A DNA stretch of 64,000 nt from Rhizomicrobium sp. GTDB lineage: Bacteria; Pseudomonadota; Alphaproteobacteria; Micropepsales; Micropepsaceae. The stretch lies in the NCBI GenBank assembly GCA_037200385.1, contig JBBCGL010000001.1:1178001-1242000 (forward strand). Direction: 5' to 3'. The notes below the pieces were generated by a model. It was not told the DNA's origin and made no database searches. It saw nothing but the letters and a program-made list of their open reading frames with translations. Numbering within the stretch: position 1 is the stretch's first letter; every line of letters begins with the position of its first letter. A program made the translations under genes and the position numbers. Shown here piece by piece: positions 39,000 through 50,388 of this stretch.

Positions 39000-39572
39000 A
39001 TGAGCCGTGCCAAGACCGCCTTCTTCGCCGCCGCGCTTTGCCTCGCAGCCATACCCGCTTTCGCCGGCCAGAGCGTGCCGCTTGGCCCTTTCCGCGCCAT
39101 CCAGCTCGAAGGCGGCGGACAGATCGTGGTGCGGCATGGCGCGGCGCAGAGCGTCACGCTGGTCAAGGGCAGCACCGAATTCACCACGCTGGAGGTCCGA
39201 CCGGACGGCACGCTGGTCATCGAAGCCTGCAACGACCGCTGCCCGCACCAGTACGATCTCGCCATCGAGATCGTCGTGCCGCAGATCGAGGCTGTGGCGG
39301 TGAAGGGCGGCGGTGCGATCCGGCTCGAGAGCGGCTTTCCCGCACAGCGCGAATTCGATGCGGCGATCGCCGGTGGCGGCTCGGTCGACGGCCGCGCGGT
39401 ATCGGCGCAAAGCGTCAATGCCGCGGTCAATGGCGGCGGACATGTCCAGGTTACGGCGAACGGCGCGCTGAACGCGGCGGTCAATGGCGGCGGCCATATC
39501 CTCTATTGGGGCCAGGCCGACGTGCACCAGGCCGTGAGCGGCGGCGGCAGCATCGCGCGCGGCGGGGAGTAG
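39000..39572 (+). CDS. Exported GIN-domain (DUF2807) protein
   Basis: A 190-residue protein with a clear signal peptide (residues 1-22, ending AFA-G) and a DUF2807/GIN domain, a right-handed beta-helix-like fold of unknown function, formerly described as an auto-transporter adhesin head. The C-terminal third has repeated NGGGH and GGGS segments separated by short beta strands. Two cysteines (in CNDRCPH) could form a disulfide in the periplasm. It converges with the ferredoxin gene; a small CCCGT-CACC-ACGGG hairpin at 39612-39625 lies between them. Confidence 0.82.
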   Translation: MSRAKTAFFAAALCLAAIPAFAGQSVPLGPFRAIQLEGGGQIVVRHGAAQSVTLVKGSTEFTTLEVRPDGTLVIEACNDRCPHQYDLAIEIVVPQIEAVAVKGGGAIRLESGFPAQREFDAAIAGGGSVDGRAVSAQSVNAAVNGGGHVQVTANGALNAAVNGGGHILYWGQADVHQAVSGGGSIARGGE

Positions 39573-39635
39573 GCGCGCCCGCTCCACCCGCTGCGCGATA
39601 TGATCCCCTCGCCCGTCACCACGGGGGAAGAAACG

Positions 39636-41179
<1,544 letters not shown>

Positions 41180-41279
41180 AATCGCCCCGGTTTGGCCGGC
41201 GAACATGGCCGAACACCCTTGCCAAATCAACAGCTTGTGGCGCGTTGAGCGGCAGGCCCGGGCGGGCTAGAACAGACGC

Positions 41280-41756
41280 ATGTCCTTAGATTCCCAACGC
41301 TTTGAGCAGACGATGGCGCTGCCCGGGCTCGGCGCGACGCAGGCGCTGGGCGCGCGGATTGCCGCATCCCTCCGGGTCGGCGACGCGGTGGCGCTGGAGG
41401 GCGATCGCGGTGCGGGCAAGACGACGCTGGCGCACGCGATTCTGCACGCCCTGGGGGTCGACGAGGAGGCGACGCGCCGGGCTGCCGCGGTGATGCGGTC
41501 CTACGAGACCGCGACGTTGAATATCCGGCACTACGATCTCTATCGCATCGAGAAGCCGGAGGACGTCGATGGGCTTGGGCTCGACGAGGCGCTGGACGAT
41601 GGGGCCGCGCTGATCGAATGGCCCGAACGGGCGCTGGCCTGGTTGCCCCCGGACCGCCTGCATGTCGCGCTCACGATCCTGGGCGGCGGACGGCGGGCGA
41701 AGATCAGCGGGCCGGCGCGCTGGGCCGAGCCGATGGCGGATGCCGGGCATGGCTGA
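41280..41756 (+). CDS. tsaE: TsaE, tRNA t6A biosynthesis ATPase, with an altered switch region
   Basis: A 158-residue P-loop ATPase that works with TsaB and TsaD to form threonylcarbamoyl-adenosine 37 in tRNA. Walker A GDRGAGKTT is at residues 41-49, and the later YDLYRIEKPEDVDGLGLDE and LIEWPER segments are typical. However, the conserved SPT[FY]TLV switch that should fill residues 64-73 reads ATRRAAAVMR, with the same length and no frameshift in the sequence. That either impairs the enzyme or is a lineage-specific change. The stop overlaps the amgK start region. Position between divL and amgK-murU is the usual one. Confidence 0.9.
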   Translation: MSLDSQRFEQTMALPGLGATQALGARIAASLRVGDAVALEGDRGAGKTTLAHAILHALGVDEEATRRAAAVMRSYETATLNIRHYDLYRIEKPEDVDGLGLDEALDDGAALIEWPERALAWLPPDRLHVALTILGGGRRAKISGPARWAEPMADAGHG

Positions 41757-42855
41757 GCGCGGCGAACAGAGGGACGTGTTCCTGGCGGGCGCAGGATGGG
41801 GCGACGCGGTGCGCGCGCCCCTGCCCGGCGATGCCTCGACGCGGCGCTATGTGCGGCTGGCGATGAACGGCCGCAAGGCGATGCTGATGGACCAGCCGCA
41901 GGGGACGGAGACGCCGGCGGCGCCGGCCGATGCGACGCCGGACGAGCGCCGTGCGCTGGGCTACAACGCGGTGGCGCGGCTGGCGGGCGCCGATACCGGC
42001 CGCTTCATCGCGGCCTCGAACTATCTGCGCAAGCGGGGGCTCAGCGCGCCGGAGATCCTGGCCGCGGATCCCAAGCTCGGCTTCGTGCTGCTCGAAGATC
42101 TCGGCGACGGGCTGTTCGCCGACGTCGTCGATGGCGGCAACGAGGCGGAGCTCTACCGCACAGCCGCGGAGGTCCTGGCGGCGCTGCACGCGGACCGGGC
42201 GCCAGCCGTGCTGCCGCCCGACAAGCATCTGCATGCCTATGACGAGACCGCGCAACTCGCCGAGGTCGATCTGCTGACCGAGTGGTTCATGCCGGTGGCG
42301 CTGGGGCGCGCCGCGCGCCCGGACGAAGTGACCGAGCATCGCGCCTTGTGGCGCGCCGCGCTGGCCGGGGCGCTGGCCGTGGATTCCGTTTTCGTGCATC
42401 GCGACTACCATGCGCAGAACCTGCTCTGGCTGCCGCAGCGCAAGGGCGTGGCGCGGGTCGGGCTGATCGATTTCCAGGACGCGGTGGCGGGCTCGAAGGC
42501 CTATGACCTGATCTCGCTGGTCGAGGACGCGCGGCGCGACGTGCCGCCGGACATCGCCGCGGCGACGACGGCGCATTACCTGGAAAGCATGAAGGCGCAG
42601 GGCACGCCGCTCGACGAAGCACGTTATCGCGGGGAGATGGCGGTGATGGCGGCACAGCGCAACGCCAAGATCGCCGGGATCTTCGCCCGGCTGCACAAGC
42701 GTGACGGCAAGGCCCGCTATCTCGCCTATCTGCCGCGGGTGTGGGGTTATCTCAACCGCGATCTGGCGCATCCGGCGCTCGCCGGCCTCAAAGCATGGTA
42801 CGACAGGACCATTCCGCCGGAAAAACGCGGGATGCCGACAGGAGCGGCGCCATGA
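41749..42855 (+). CDS. amgK: Anomeric MurNAc/GlcNAc kinase AmgK
   Basis: A 368-residue aminoglycoside-phosphotransferase-fold kinase that phosphorylates the anomeric carbon of N-acetylmuramate (and GlcNAc) in peptidoglycan recycling, bypassing the fosfomycin-sensitive route. Visible motifs are GDASTRRYVRL near residue 28, the catalytic HRDYHAQN near residue 219 and the metal-binding DFQDAVAG near residue 241. The ATG at 41749 overlaps the tsaE stop; one at 41740 is an alternative. Its own stop overlaps the murU start (ATGA). The pair amgK-murU is diagnostic of the pathway. Confidence 0.93.
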   Translation: MAERGEQRDVFLAGAGWGDAVRAPLPGDASTRRYVRLAMNGRKAMLMDQPQGTETPAAPADATPDERRALGYNAVARLAGADTGRFIAASNYLRKRGLSAPEILAADPKLGFVLLEDLGDGLFADVVDGGNEAELYRTAAEVLAALHADRAPAVLPPDKHLHAYDETAQLAEVDLLTEWFMPVALGRAARPDEVTEHRALWRAALAGALAVDSVFVHRDYHAQNLLWLPQRKGVARVGLIDFQDAVAGSKAYDLISLVEDARRDVPPDIAAATTAHYLESMKAQGTPLDEARYRGEMAVMAAQRNAKIAGIFARLHKRDGKARYLAYLPRVWGYLNRDLAHPALAGLKAWYDRTIPPEKRGMPTGAAP

Positions 42856-43574
42856 GACCGATACGCGCGATGATCATGGCGGCGGGGCTGGGGACGCGGA
42901 TGCGGCCGCTGACCGACGACAAACCCAAGCCGCTGGTGATGGTGGCGGGCAAGACGCTGATCGACCACGCGCTCGACCGGCTGGTGGCGGCGGGCGTGCG
43001 CTTCGCGGTCGTCAACGTGCATTACAAGGCGCAGATGGTGAAGGATCACCTCGCCAGGCGGCACGACATCGAGATCGTGTTCTCGGAAGAGACCGATGCG
43101 CTGCTCGGCACGGGCGGCGGCGTGGTCAAGGCGCTGCCGCATTTCGGCGGCGAGCCGTTCTACATCATGAACTCCGACACGGTGTGGGTCGAGAATGTCG
43201 GCTCGGCGCTCGAGCAGATGGTGGCGCGCTGGGATCCCGAGACGATGGATGCGCTGCTGCTGATGGCGGCGATGACGACGGCGCTGGGCTTCGAAGGGCC
43301 GGGCGATTTCAACATGGCGGCGGACGGGGCGCTGAGCCGGGTCGACGAGGGGCGGCTGTCGCCCTTCGCCTATCCCGGGGTGCAGATCGTCCATCCGCGG
43401 CTGTTCGACGGCGCACCGGCGGGCGGGTTCTCGACCAACCGGATGTGGGACGTCGCGATCGGAAAGCGCCGAATGTTCGGCGTCCGGCTGGACGGCGTGT
43501 GGATCCATGTCGGCACGCCCGAGGCGGTGAGCGAGGCGGAGGCGTTCCTCGCCGACCGGACGCTGGCCGTCTGA
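42852..43574 (+). CDS. murU: MurNAc-1-phosphate uridylyltransferase MurU
   Basis: A 240-residue sugar nucleotidyltransferase that converts MurNAc-1-phosphate from AmgK to UDP-MurNAc. The nucleotide-binding signature MIMAAGLGTRMRPLTDDKPK is at residues 8-27 and the metal-binding MNSDTVW near residue 109. The short length without a C-terminal hexapeptide domain separates it from GlmU and mannose-1-phosphate guanylyltransferases, and adjacency to amgK supports the assignment. The start at 42852 overlaps the amgK stop. Confidence 0.93.
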   Translation: MRPIRAMIMAAGLGTRMRPLTDDKPKPLVMVAGKTLIDHALDRLVAAGVRFAVVNVHYKAQMVKDHLARRHDIEIVFSEETDALLGTGGGVVKALPHFGGEPFYIMNSDTVWVENVGSALEQMVARWDPETMDALLLMAAMTTALGFEGPGDFNMAADGALSRVDEGRLSPFAYPGVQIVHPRLFDGAPAGGFSTNRMWDVAIGKRRMFGVRLDGVWIHVGTPEAVSEAEAFLADRTLAV

Positions 43575-43576
43575 CG

Positions 43577-46504
43577 GTGGCCGCAAAGGTCTATACGATC
43601 CCGCCAAGCGCGAATTTCGCGCAGGCCCTGGCGCGCGGCCTGATCGCGCAGGCGGGCGACGCGCCGCTGGCGCTGGCCGATACCACCATCTACCTGCCGA
43701 CCCGGCGGGCGCAGCGCAGCTTCGGCGACGCCTTCGCGCGCGAGCTGGGCGGCGCGGCACTGCTGCCGCGCTTCCGGGCGCTGGGCGATGCGGATGAGGA
43801 CGAACTGCTGTTCGAGGCGGAGGCGCTGGAATTGCCGCCGGCGATCGCGCCGATGCGGCGCACGCTGTTGCTCGCAACGCTGGTGCGGCGCTGGCATGCG
43901 GCACGGCACGACGACCAAATGGGTTTCGCCCAGGCGGCGGCGCTGGCCGACGGCCTCGCCGGCGTGATGGACGAGGTGGAGACGCAGGGCGCGTCGCTCG
44001 CCGCTCTCGACGCCGTCGTGCCGGGCGCGCTGGCGGCGCATTGGGACCAGGTGCGCGGCTTCCTCAAGATCCTCGAAACGACATGGCCGGCCGTGCTGGA
44101 GCCCGAGGGCTGCATCAGCCCGCCGGCGCGGCGCAATCTCGCGCTGTACGCACTGGCGGCGCAGCTGCAGCGCGTCCCGCCGCGCGGCCCGGTGATCGCG
44201 GCGGGCTCGACCGGCTCGATCCCGGCGACGGCGGCGCTGTTGAAAGTCATCGCGGAACTGCCGAATGGCGCCGTCGTGCTGCCGGGACTGGACCGCGAAC
44301 TCGATGCGGCGAGCTGGGACGGGCTCGATCCCGGTCATCCGCAATTCGGCATGAAGCAGCTGTTGGGGCGGCTCGGCGTGGCGCGTGAGGCGGTGGCCGA
44401 CTGGGATGGCGCGCGCGGCGGGACGCGGGAGCGGCTGCTGCGCGAGGCCTTGCGCCCGGCGCCGACCACCGACGCGTGGCGCGCCCTGGCGGACGCCGCG
44501 GAGGAACCGGCGATCGCGGACGGCGTGCGCGGCCTGTCGCTCATCGAGGCGGCCGATCCGACCGAAGAGGCCGACGTCATCGCGCTGGTGCTGCGCGAGG
44601 CGCTGGAGACGCCGGGCACGACCGCGACGCTGGTGACGCCGGACCGGGCGCTGGCCCGGCGGGTCGCGGCCGCGCTGCGGCGCTGGGAGGTCGAGGTCGA
44701 CGATTCCGCCGGCCGGCCGCTGGCGCACACGCCGCCGGGAACATTCCTCTGCCTGCTCGCCGAAGCGGCGGATGCGGGATTTGCGCCGGTGCCGCTGCTC
44801 GCGCTGCTCAAGCATCCGCTCTGCACGCTGGGCGGCGCGGCGGCGGCGTTCCGCGAGCAGGCGCGCGAACTCGACAAGACGCTGCGCGGGCCCAAGCCCA
44901 ATCCGGGACTGGAGGGCATACGCGCCGCGCTCCTGCGGCAGCGCGCGCAGGCCGACGAAGCGCGGCGCGAGCGCCTGTCGGTGCTGCAATACTGGTTCGC
45001 GGAGGTGGCGGCGGCGCTGAAGCCGCTCGAAACCGCATTCGAAACGCGCGAAACGCGCTTGGCCGACATCGTCGCGACGCATCTTGCGGTGGCGGAGACC
45101 CTGGCGGGGACCGAATTGTGGCGCGCCGAGACCGGAGAAGCGGCGGCGCTGTTCGTCGCGGAGCTGCAGGAAGCCGCGAACGATGTCGCGATGGAGCCGA
45201 ACAGCTATGCGGCGCTGCTGCGCAAGCTCATGCTCGCCAAGCCGGTGCGGCTGGCGCGCAGCGCGCATCCGCGCGTGGCGATCCTCGGGCCGCTGGAAGC
45301 GCGGCTGCAGAGCTTCGACACGGTGGTGCTCGGCGGGCTCAACGAGGGCAGCTGGCCGCGTTCGCCGGGCGCCGACCCGTGGTTCTCGCGGCCGATGCGG
45401 GCGGCGCTGGGGCTCGAGCAGCCGGAGCGCGCCATCGGCCAGGCGGCGCATGATTTCGCGATGCTGAGCGCGGGGCCCCGCGTGGTGCTGACGCGGGCGC
45501 AGAAGGCGGAGGGCGTGCCGGCGGTGGCGTCGCGCTGGGTGCAGCGGCTCATCCAGCTCACCAATGGGCTTGGGCTGAAAACGGCGCTGGTGCCGTCGCA
45601 GGACTATATCGTGCTGGCGCAGGGCGAGCGCGACGCAGGACCGCCGGCGCGGATCAAGATGCCGCGGCCGACGCCGCCGGTGGAGGCGCGGCCGGTGCGG
45701 CTGCCGGTGACCGACATCGAGAAATGGGTGCGCGATCCCTATGCGATCTATGCGCGGCGGGTGCTGCGGCTGCGCGTGCTCGACCCGCTGGAGGCGCAGA
45801 TCGGCCCGCTGGAAAAAGGCAATGCCGTGCATCTGGCGCTGGAGCGGTTCGTGCAGGCGTTTCCCGGCGAACTGCCGCCCGACGCCGCGCTGCAACTCTG
45901 CACCATCGCCGATGCGGTGTTCGCGGCGGAAGGCACGCCCAAGGCGGCACTGGCGCTGTGGCGGCCGCGCTTCACGCGCGCCGCGGAGTGGTTCGTCGAA
46001 CTGGAACGGGCGCGGCGCGGCGAGATCGCGGCATCGCATACCGAGCGGCATGGCGAGATGGCGGTGACGCCCGACTTCGCGCTCTACGGCATCGCCGACC
46101 GCATCGACCTGCTGACCGACGGCCGCGCCGCGATCCTCGACTACAAGACGGGACAATTGCCGACGACCAAGCAGATCGAGAGCTTCCTGGCGCCGCAGCT
46201 CCCGCTCGAGGCGGCGATGCTGGCGGCGGGCGCGTTCGACGGCGTGGCGGCGAGGGACGTCCGCGAGTTGCTCTATGTACAGATCAGCGGCGGCCGCAAG
46301 CCTGGCGACATCAAGCCGGTGGAGATCGGATTGATCGGCGAGGCGTTGGAGAAGCTGAAGAAGCGGATCGCCGATTTCGCGCGGCCGACGACGGCATATG
46401 AGCCGCGGCTGCATCCCAAGGAGGCACGCATCTCGGGCGACTACGATCATCTCGCGCGGGTGCGCGAATGGTCGATCAGCGGCTGGGAGGCGCCGGCGGA
46501 ATGA
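43577..46504 (+). CDS. addB: Double-strand-break repair nuclease AddB
   Basis: The 975-residue partner of AddA in the RecBCD-like end-resection complex. The C-terminal PD-(D/E)xK nuclease core is visible in AILDYKTGQLPTTKQ near residue 853. Starting at GTG 43577, two bases after the murU stop, gives the expected N-terminus (VAAKVYTIPPSANFAQ). The protein has only four cysteines and none after the nuclease core, so the 4Fe-4S staple of Bacillus AddB is not present here. It overlaps addA by four bases. Confidence 0.93.
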   Translation: MAAKVYTIPPSANFAQALARGLIAQAGDAPLALADTTIYLPTRRAQRSFGDAFARELGGAALLPRFRALGDADEDELLFEAEALELPPAIAPMRRTLLLATLVRRWHAARHDDQMGFAQAAALADGLAGVMDEVETQGASLAALDAVVPGALAAHWDQVRGFLKILETTWPAVLEPEGCISPPARRNLALYALAAQLQRVPPRGPVIAAGSTGSIPATAALLKVIAELPNGAVVLPGLDRELDAASWDGLDPGHPQFGMKQLLGRLGVAREAVADWDGARGGTRERLLREALRPAPTTDAWRALADAAEEPAIADGVRGLSLIEAADPTEEADVIALVLREALETPGTTATLVTPDRALARRVAAALRRWEVEVDDSAGRPLAHTPPGTFLCLLAEAADAGFAPVPLLALLKHPLCTLGGAAAAFREQARELDKTLRGPKPNPGLEGIRAALLRQRAQADEARRERLSVLQYWFAEVAAALKPLETAFETRETRLADIVATHLAVAETLAGTELWRAETGEAAALFVAELQEAANDVAMEPNSYAALLRKLMLAKPVRLARSAHPRVAILGPLEARLQSFDTVVLGGLNEGSWPRSPGADPWFSRPMRAALGLEQPERAIGQAAHDFAMLSAGPRVVLTRAQKAEGVPAVASRWVQRLIQLTNGLGLKTALVPSQDYIVLAQGERDAGPPARIKMPRPTPPVEARPVRLPVTDIEKWVRDPYAIYARRVLRLRVLDPLEAQIGPLEKGNAVHLALERFVQAFPGELPPDAALQLCTIADAVFAAEGTPKAALALWRPRFTRAAEWFVELERARRGEIAASHTERHGEMAVTPDFALYGIADRIDLLTDGRAAILDYKTGQLPTTKQIESFLAPQLPLEAAMLAAGAFDGVAARDVRELLYVQISGGRKPGDIKPVEIGLIGEALEKLKKRIADFARPTTAYEPRLHPKEARISGDYDHLARVREWSISGWEAPAE

Positions 46505-49500
46505 GCGACCCTTCCATCATCGCGGCCGATCCGACGCGCTCCGCCTGGGTCGCGGCCAATGCCGGCTCGGGCAAGACCTATACGCTCGCCAACCGGGTGA
46601 CGCGATTGCTGCTGGCGGGCACCAAGCCCGAGCACATCCTGTGCCTGACTTACACCAAGGCCGCGGCGGCGGAGATGCAGGGCCGGCTGTTCAAGCAGCT
46701 CGGCGAATGGGCGATGCTGCCCAACCGCGAACTGGAAAAGAAAGTCATCGAGATCGGCGCCGATCTCGGCGGGCCGGAGGAGATGAAGGAGGCACGGCGG
46801 CTGTTCGCCAAGGCGCTGGAGACGCCGGGCGGCATCAAGATCCTCACCCTCCACGCCTTCTGCCAGAACGTGCTGTCGCGCTTTCCGCTGGAGGCCGGCG
46901 TGCCGGCGTCGTTCGACGTGCTGGACGACCAGACGGCGCGCGAATTGATGGCGGCGGCGCGGGGGCGGATGCTGGAGCAAGCCGGCTCGGGCGATGCGCC
47001 GCGCGCGGCGGCGCTGGCCTTCCTGCTCACCAACACCAGCGAGGCGACGCTGGGCGATATCCTCGATGCGGCCTTGGGCGCAGACCGCCGCAAGCTCGAA
47101 CGCTTCTTCGAAGGGCTGGGCGGGACCGATCTGTCCGTTGCAATACGGCGGGCGCATGGCGCGGACGAAGAGCTCAGTGCGGACGGCCTGCAAGGCGCGT
47201 TCTGCGAAGACCTCCTCGAAGTCGCGGATGACCTGCGGGCGCTCGCCGAATGGATGGCGCTCGGCGCAAAGACCGACAGGGAGCGCGGCGCCGCGCTGGC
47301 GGCGGCGCTGGCGATGCGGCCGGGCGCGGCGATGTTCGAGGCCTATCGCGGGCTGTGGCTCACCAAGGAGGGCGAGCCGCGCAAGGAGCCGGTGACGAAG
47401 AAGCACTCTGCGACGCGGCCGGAGCTGCGCGCGCTGGTCGACCGCCTGCAGGCCGAGGTGCTCGAATGCGAGGAGCGGCGGCGGGCAGCGCATGCGGCGG
47501 CGCTGGCGGAGGCGGCGCTGACCGTGGCGGACGCGGTGCGCGCGGAATATGCGCGGGCCAAGCGGGCGCGCGGCGCGCTCGACTATGACGACCTGATCGT
47601 CAAGACCCAGTTGTTGCTGGAGCGCAGCGATGCGGCCGCCTGGGTGCTCTACAAGCTCGACGGCGGCATCCATCACGTGCTGATCGACGAGGCGCAGGAC
47701 ACCAGTCCCGAGCAATGGCGCATCGTGAAGGCGCTGACGGCGGAGTTCTTCGCGGGCGCCGGCATCGACGACGGCGCGACGCGGACGGTGTTCGCGGTCG
47801 GCGACGAGAAGCAGTCGATCTTCAGCTTCCAGGGCGCCGATCCCGCCGAGTTCGACCGCCACCGCCAGTTCTTCCGCGACGCCGCCGGCGCGGCCAAGAT
47901 GGAATTCGTCGAACAGCCACTGACGCAGTCGCGCCGCTCGGTGCCGCAGGTCCTGACCTTCGTCGACGAAGTGTTCCGCCCCGACGAGGCGCGTGCCGGG
48001 CTGACCTCGGAAGGCGGGCCGCTGCATCACGAGCCGCATCGCGCCGGCGATGCCGGACGGGTGGAGATCTGGCCGACGGTCAAGCCGGCCGACGTGCCGG
48101 ACGGCGATCCTTACGAATTGCCGCCGATCGACATCGCGCCCAAGGACAGCCCGGTCGTGCAGCTGGCGCGGCGGGTGGCGGAGCAGATCCGCGGCTGGAT
48201 CGGGCGCACGAAGCTGCCGGGACATGACGCGCCGGTGAAGGCGGGGGACGTCATGATCCTGCTGCCGCGGCGCGAGCCGTTCGGCAGCGCGGTGATCCGC
48301 GAGCTCAAGCTGCGCGGCGTGCCGGTCGCGGGAGCGGACCGCATCGTGCTGACCGAGCAGATCGCGGTGATGGACCTGATCGCGCTGGGCCGCTTCGTGC
48401 TGCTGCCGGAGGACGACCACATGCTGGCGGTGGTGCTGCGCTCGCCGCTGTGCAGCGTGTCCGAGGAGGAATTGTTCGCGCTGGCACATGGCCGCAAGGG
48501 CTCGCTGTGGCGGGAGCTGCAGCGGCGGCAACAGGAAACGGCGTCCTTCGCCGAAGCATATGGGTTCCTGGCAGAGATGCGGGCGCGGGCGGATTTCGCG
48601 CCGCCTTACGAGTTCTACGCCCATGCGCTGGGCGTGCGCGGGATGCGGCTGCGGCTGCTGAAGCGGCTGGGCCACGAGGCGAACGACGTGGTCGACGAGT
48701 TCCTCTCGCTGTCCTTCGGCTACGAAGCCGGCAACACGCCGTCGCTGGAAGGCTTCCTGCACTGGATCGAACGCGGCGGGGCACAGATCAAGCGAGACAT
48801 GGAGCGGGCGCGCGACGAGGTGCGGGTGATGACGGTGCATGGCGCCAAGGGGCTGGAGGCGGATATCGTCGTGCTGCCGGACACCACCGGCCTGCCGAGC
48901 CTCGCCAATGACCGCGGCAATCTCCTCTACACCGAGGACGGCGTGCTCTATCCGATGGCGGATGCGCAGGCGCCGCGCGCGGTGCTGGAGGCCAAAGCGG
49001 CCGCGAAGGCCCGGATGCTGGAGGAGCATCGCCGGCTGCTCTATGTCGCGCTGACGCGGGCGCGCGATCGGCTGGTGGTGTGCGGCTTCGAGGGCGTGCG
49101 CGGGATGAAGGACGGCTCGTGGTACGCGCTGGCGCAGCGCGCCGCGAACGAGATCGGCATCCCCCTGACGCGCGGCGGCGAAACCGTGCAGATCGTGGGC
49201 GACGCCGCCGACGAAAGCGCGACACCGCGGGCCGCGGCGCCCGTCGCGGCCGCGCCGCCGCCCGGCTGGCTGGCGCGCCCCGCCCCGCGCGATGTGCCGG
49301 CGCCGCGCCTGGTGCGGCCGTTCGATGCCGCAGGCATGGACGAGCCGCCGACGCTTTCGCCTTTCGCGGACAATCGGCGCTTCCGCCGCGGCCGGCTGGT
49401 GCATGCGCTGCTGGCGCATCTGCCGGAGACGCCGCCGGCCGAGCGGGCAGCCTTGGCGCGGCAGTTCCTCCGCTTACGGAATATTCCGGAGGAGGACGCC

Positions 49501-49914
49501 GAAGCGCTGATCCGCGAGACGCTGGCGGTGCTGGACGATCCGGTGTTCGCCGCCGCCTTCGCGGCGGGCAGCCGGGCGGAGGTCGCGATCGTGGCCGATC
49601 TGCCGGAACTCGGCGCGGCGGCGCGGGTCAATGGCCGGATCGACCGGCTGGCGGTCTCCGAGGACAGCGTGCTGATCGTCGATTTCAAGACCAACCGCCC
49701 GCCGCCGGCGCGCGAGGACGACGTCGCGCCGCTCTACAAGACCCAGATGGCGCTCTACCGCGCCGCGGCAGGCAAGATCTTCGCGGGCAAGCGAATCGTC
49801 TGCGGCCTGATCTGGACCGACGGACCCACACGCATGGAACTGTCCAACGGGCTCCTGGACGGGGAAATGGGCCGCATCCGCGCGCGCCTTGACCCTTCCC
49901 AGGGGCATTCCTAA
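46501..49914 (+). CDS. addA: Double-strand-break repair helicase-nuclease AddA
   Basis: An 1137-residue UvrD-type helicase with a C-terminal nuclease domain. Helicase motifs are visible in order: AANAGSGKTYTLANRV near residue 20, LIDEAQDTSPEQW near residue 394, MTVHGAKGLEADIVVLPDT near residue 776 and LLYVALTRARDRLVV near residue 844. The RecB-type nuclease motif is LIVDFKTNRPP near residue 1060. With AddB it processes DNA ends for RecA loading. The ATG at 46501 overlaps the addB stop. Confidence 0.96.
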   Translation: MSDPSIIAADPTRSAWVAANAGSGKTYTLANRVTRLLLAGTKPEHILCLTYTKAAAAEMQGRLFKQLGEWAMLPNRELEKKVIEIGADLGGPEEMKEARRLFAKALETPGGIKILTLHAFCQNVLSRFPLEAGVPASFDVLDDQTARELMAAARGRMLEQAGSGDAPRAAALAFLLTNTSEATLGDILDAALGADRRKLERFFEGLGGTDLSVAIRRAHGADEELSADGLQGAFCEDLLEVADDLRALAEWMALGAKTDRERGAALAAALAMRPGAAMFEAYRGLWLTKEGEPRKEPVTKKHSATRPELRALVDRLQAEVLECEERRRAAHAAALAEAALTVADAVRAEYARAKRARGALDYDDLIVKTQLLLERSDAAAWVLYKLDGGIHHVLIDEAQDTSPEQWRIVKALTAEFFAGAGIDDGATRTVFAVGDEKQSIFSFQGADPAEFDRHRQFFRDAAGAAKMEFVEQPLTQSRRSVPQVLTFVDEVFRPDEARAGLTSEGGPLHHEPHRAGDAGRVEIWPTVKPADVPDGDPYELPPIDIAPKDSPVVQLARRVAEQIRGWIGRTKLPGHDAPVKAGDVMILLPRREPFGSAVIRELKLRGVPVAGADRIVLTEQIAVMDLIALGRFVLLPEDDHMLAVVLRSPLCSVSEEELFALAHGRKGSLWRELQRRQQETASFAEAYGFLAEMRARADFAPPYEFYAHALGVRGMRLRLLKRLGHEANDVVDEFLSLSFGYEAGNTPSLEGFLHWIERGGAQIKRDMERARDEVRVMTVHGAKGLEADIVVLPDTTGLPSLANDRGNLLYTEDGVLYPMADAQAPRAVLEAKAAAKARMLEEHRRLLYVALTRARDRLVVCGFEGVRGMKDGSWYALAQRAANEIGIPLTRGGETVQIVGDAADESATPRAAAPVAAAPPPGWLARPAPRDVPAPRLVRPFDAAGMDEPPTLSPFADNRRFRRGRLVHALLAHLPETPPAERAALARQFLRLRNIPEEDAEALIRETLAVLDDPVFAAAFAAGSRAEVAIVADLPELGAAARVNGRIDRLAVSEDSVLIVDFKTNRPPPAREDDVAPLYKTQMALYRAAAGKIFAGKRIVCGLIWTDGPTRMELSNGLLDGEMGRIRARLDPSQGHS

Positions 49915-49947
49915 GTATAGCAGCCAGCTAACCCAAGGACGCATCCC

Positions 49948-50271
49948 ATGGTCTCTCCCCTCAAAGTCTCGGACGCCTCGTTTCAGGCCGATGTGCTCAA
50001 CTCCAAGACGCCCGTGGTCGTCGATTTCTGGGCCGAATGGTGCGGACCGTGCAAGATGATCGCACCGGCGCTCGAAGAGCTCGCGGGCGAGATGAGCGGC
50101 AAAGTAACCATCGCCAAGATCAACATCGACGAGAACCCGCATGTCCCGCAGAAGTATGGCGTGCGCGGCATCCCGACCATGATGATCTTCTCCCAGGGCC
50201 AGGTCGCGGCGACCAAGGTCGGCGCGCTGCCCAAGAACAAGATCAAGGAATGGATCGAGTCGTCGGTCTGA
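49948..50271 (+). CDS. trxA: Thioredoxin
   Basis: A 107-residue thioredoxin with the redox motif WCGPC in [20 protein letters not shown] near residue 27 and the cis-proline in GIPTMMIF near residue 71. It reduces protein disulfides in the cytoplasm. It follows addA by 33 bases, with an AAGGA-like ribosome site before the ATG, and is probably the last gene of the divL-region operon. Confidence 0.98.
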   Translation: MVSPLKVSDASFQADVLNSKTPVVVDFWAEWCGPCKMIAPALEELAGEMSGKVTIAKINIDENPHVPQKYGVRGIPTMMIFSQGQVAATKVGALPKNKIKEWIESSV

Positions 50272-50388
50272 GCCTGCAGTCCTAGCTCCAGTTCGTTTTC
50301 CTCCGACGGCGGCGCGCCGAAGCCTGGCCGGACGGCGCGCGGCGGCGTGAAAGGCGCTAGACTGGGCCGATACATTTCCGGGTCGCAG

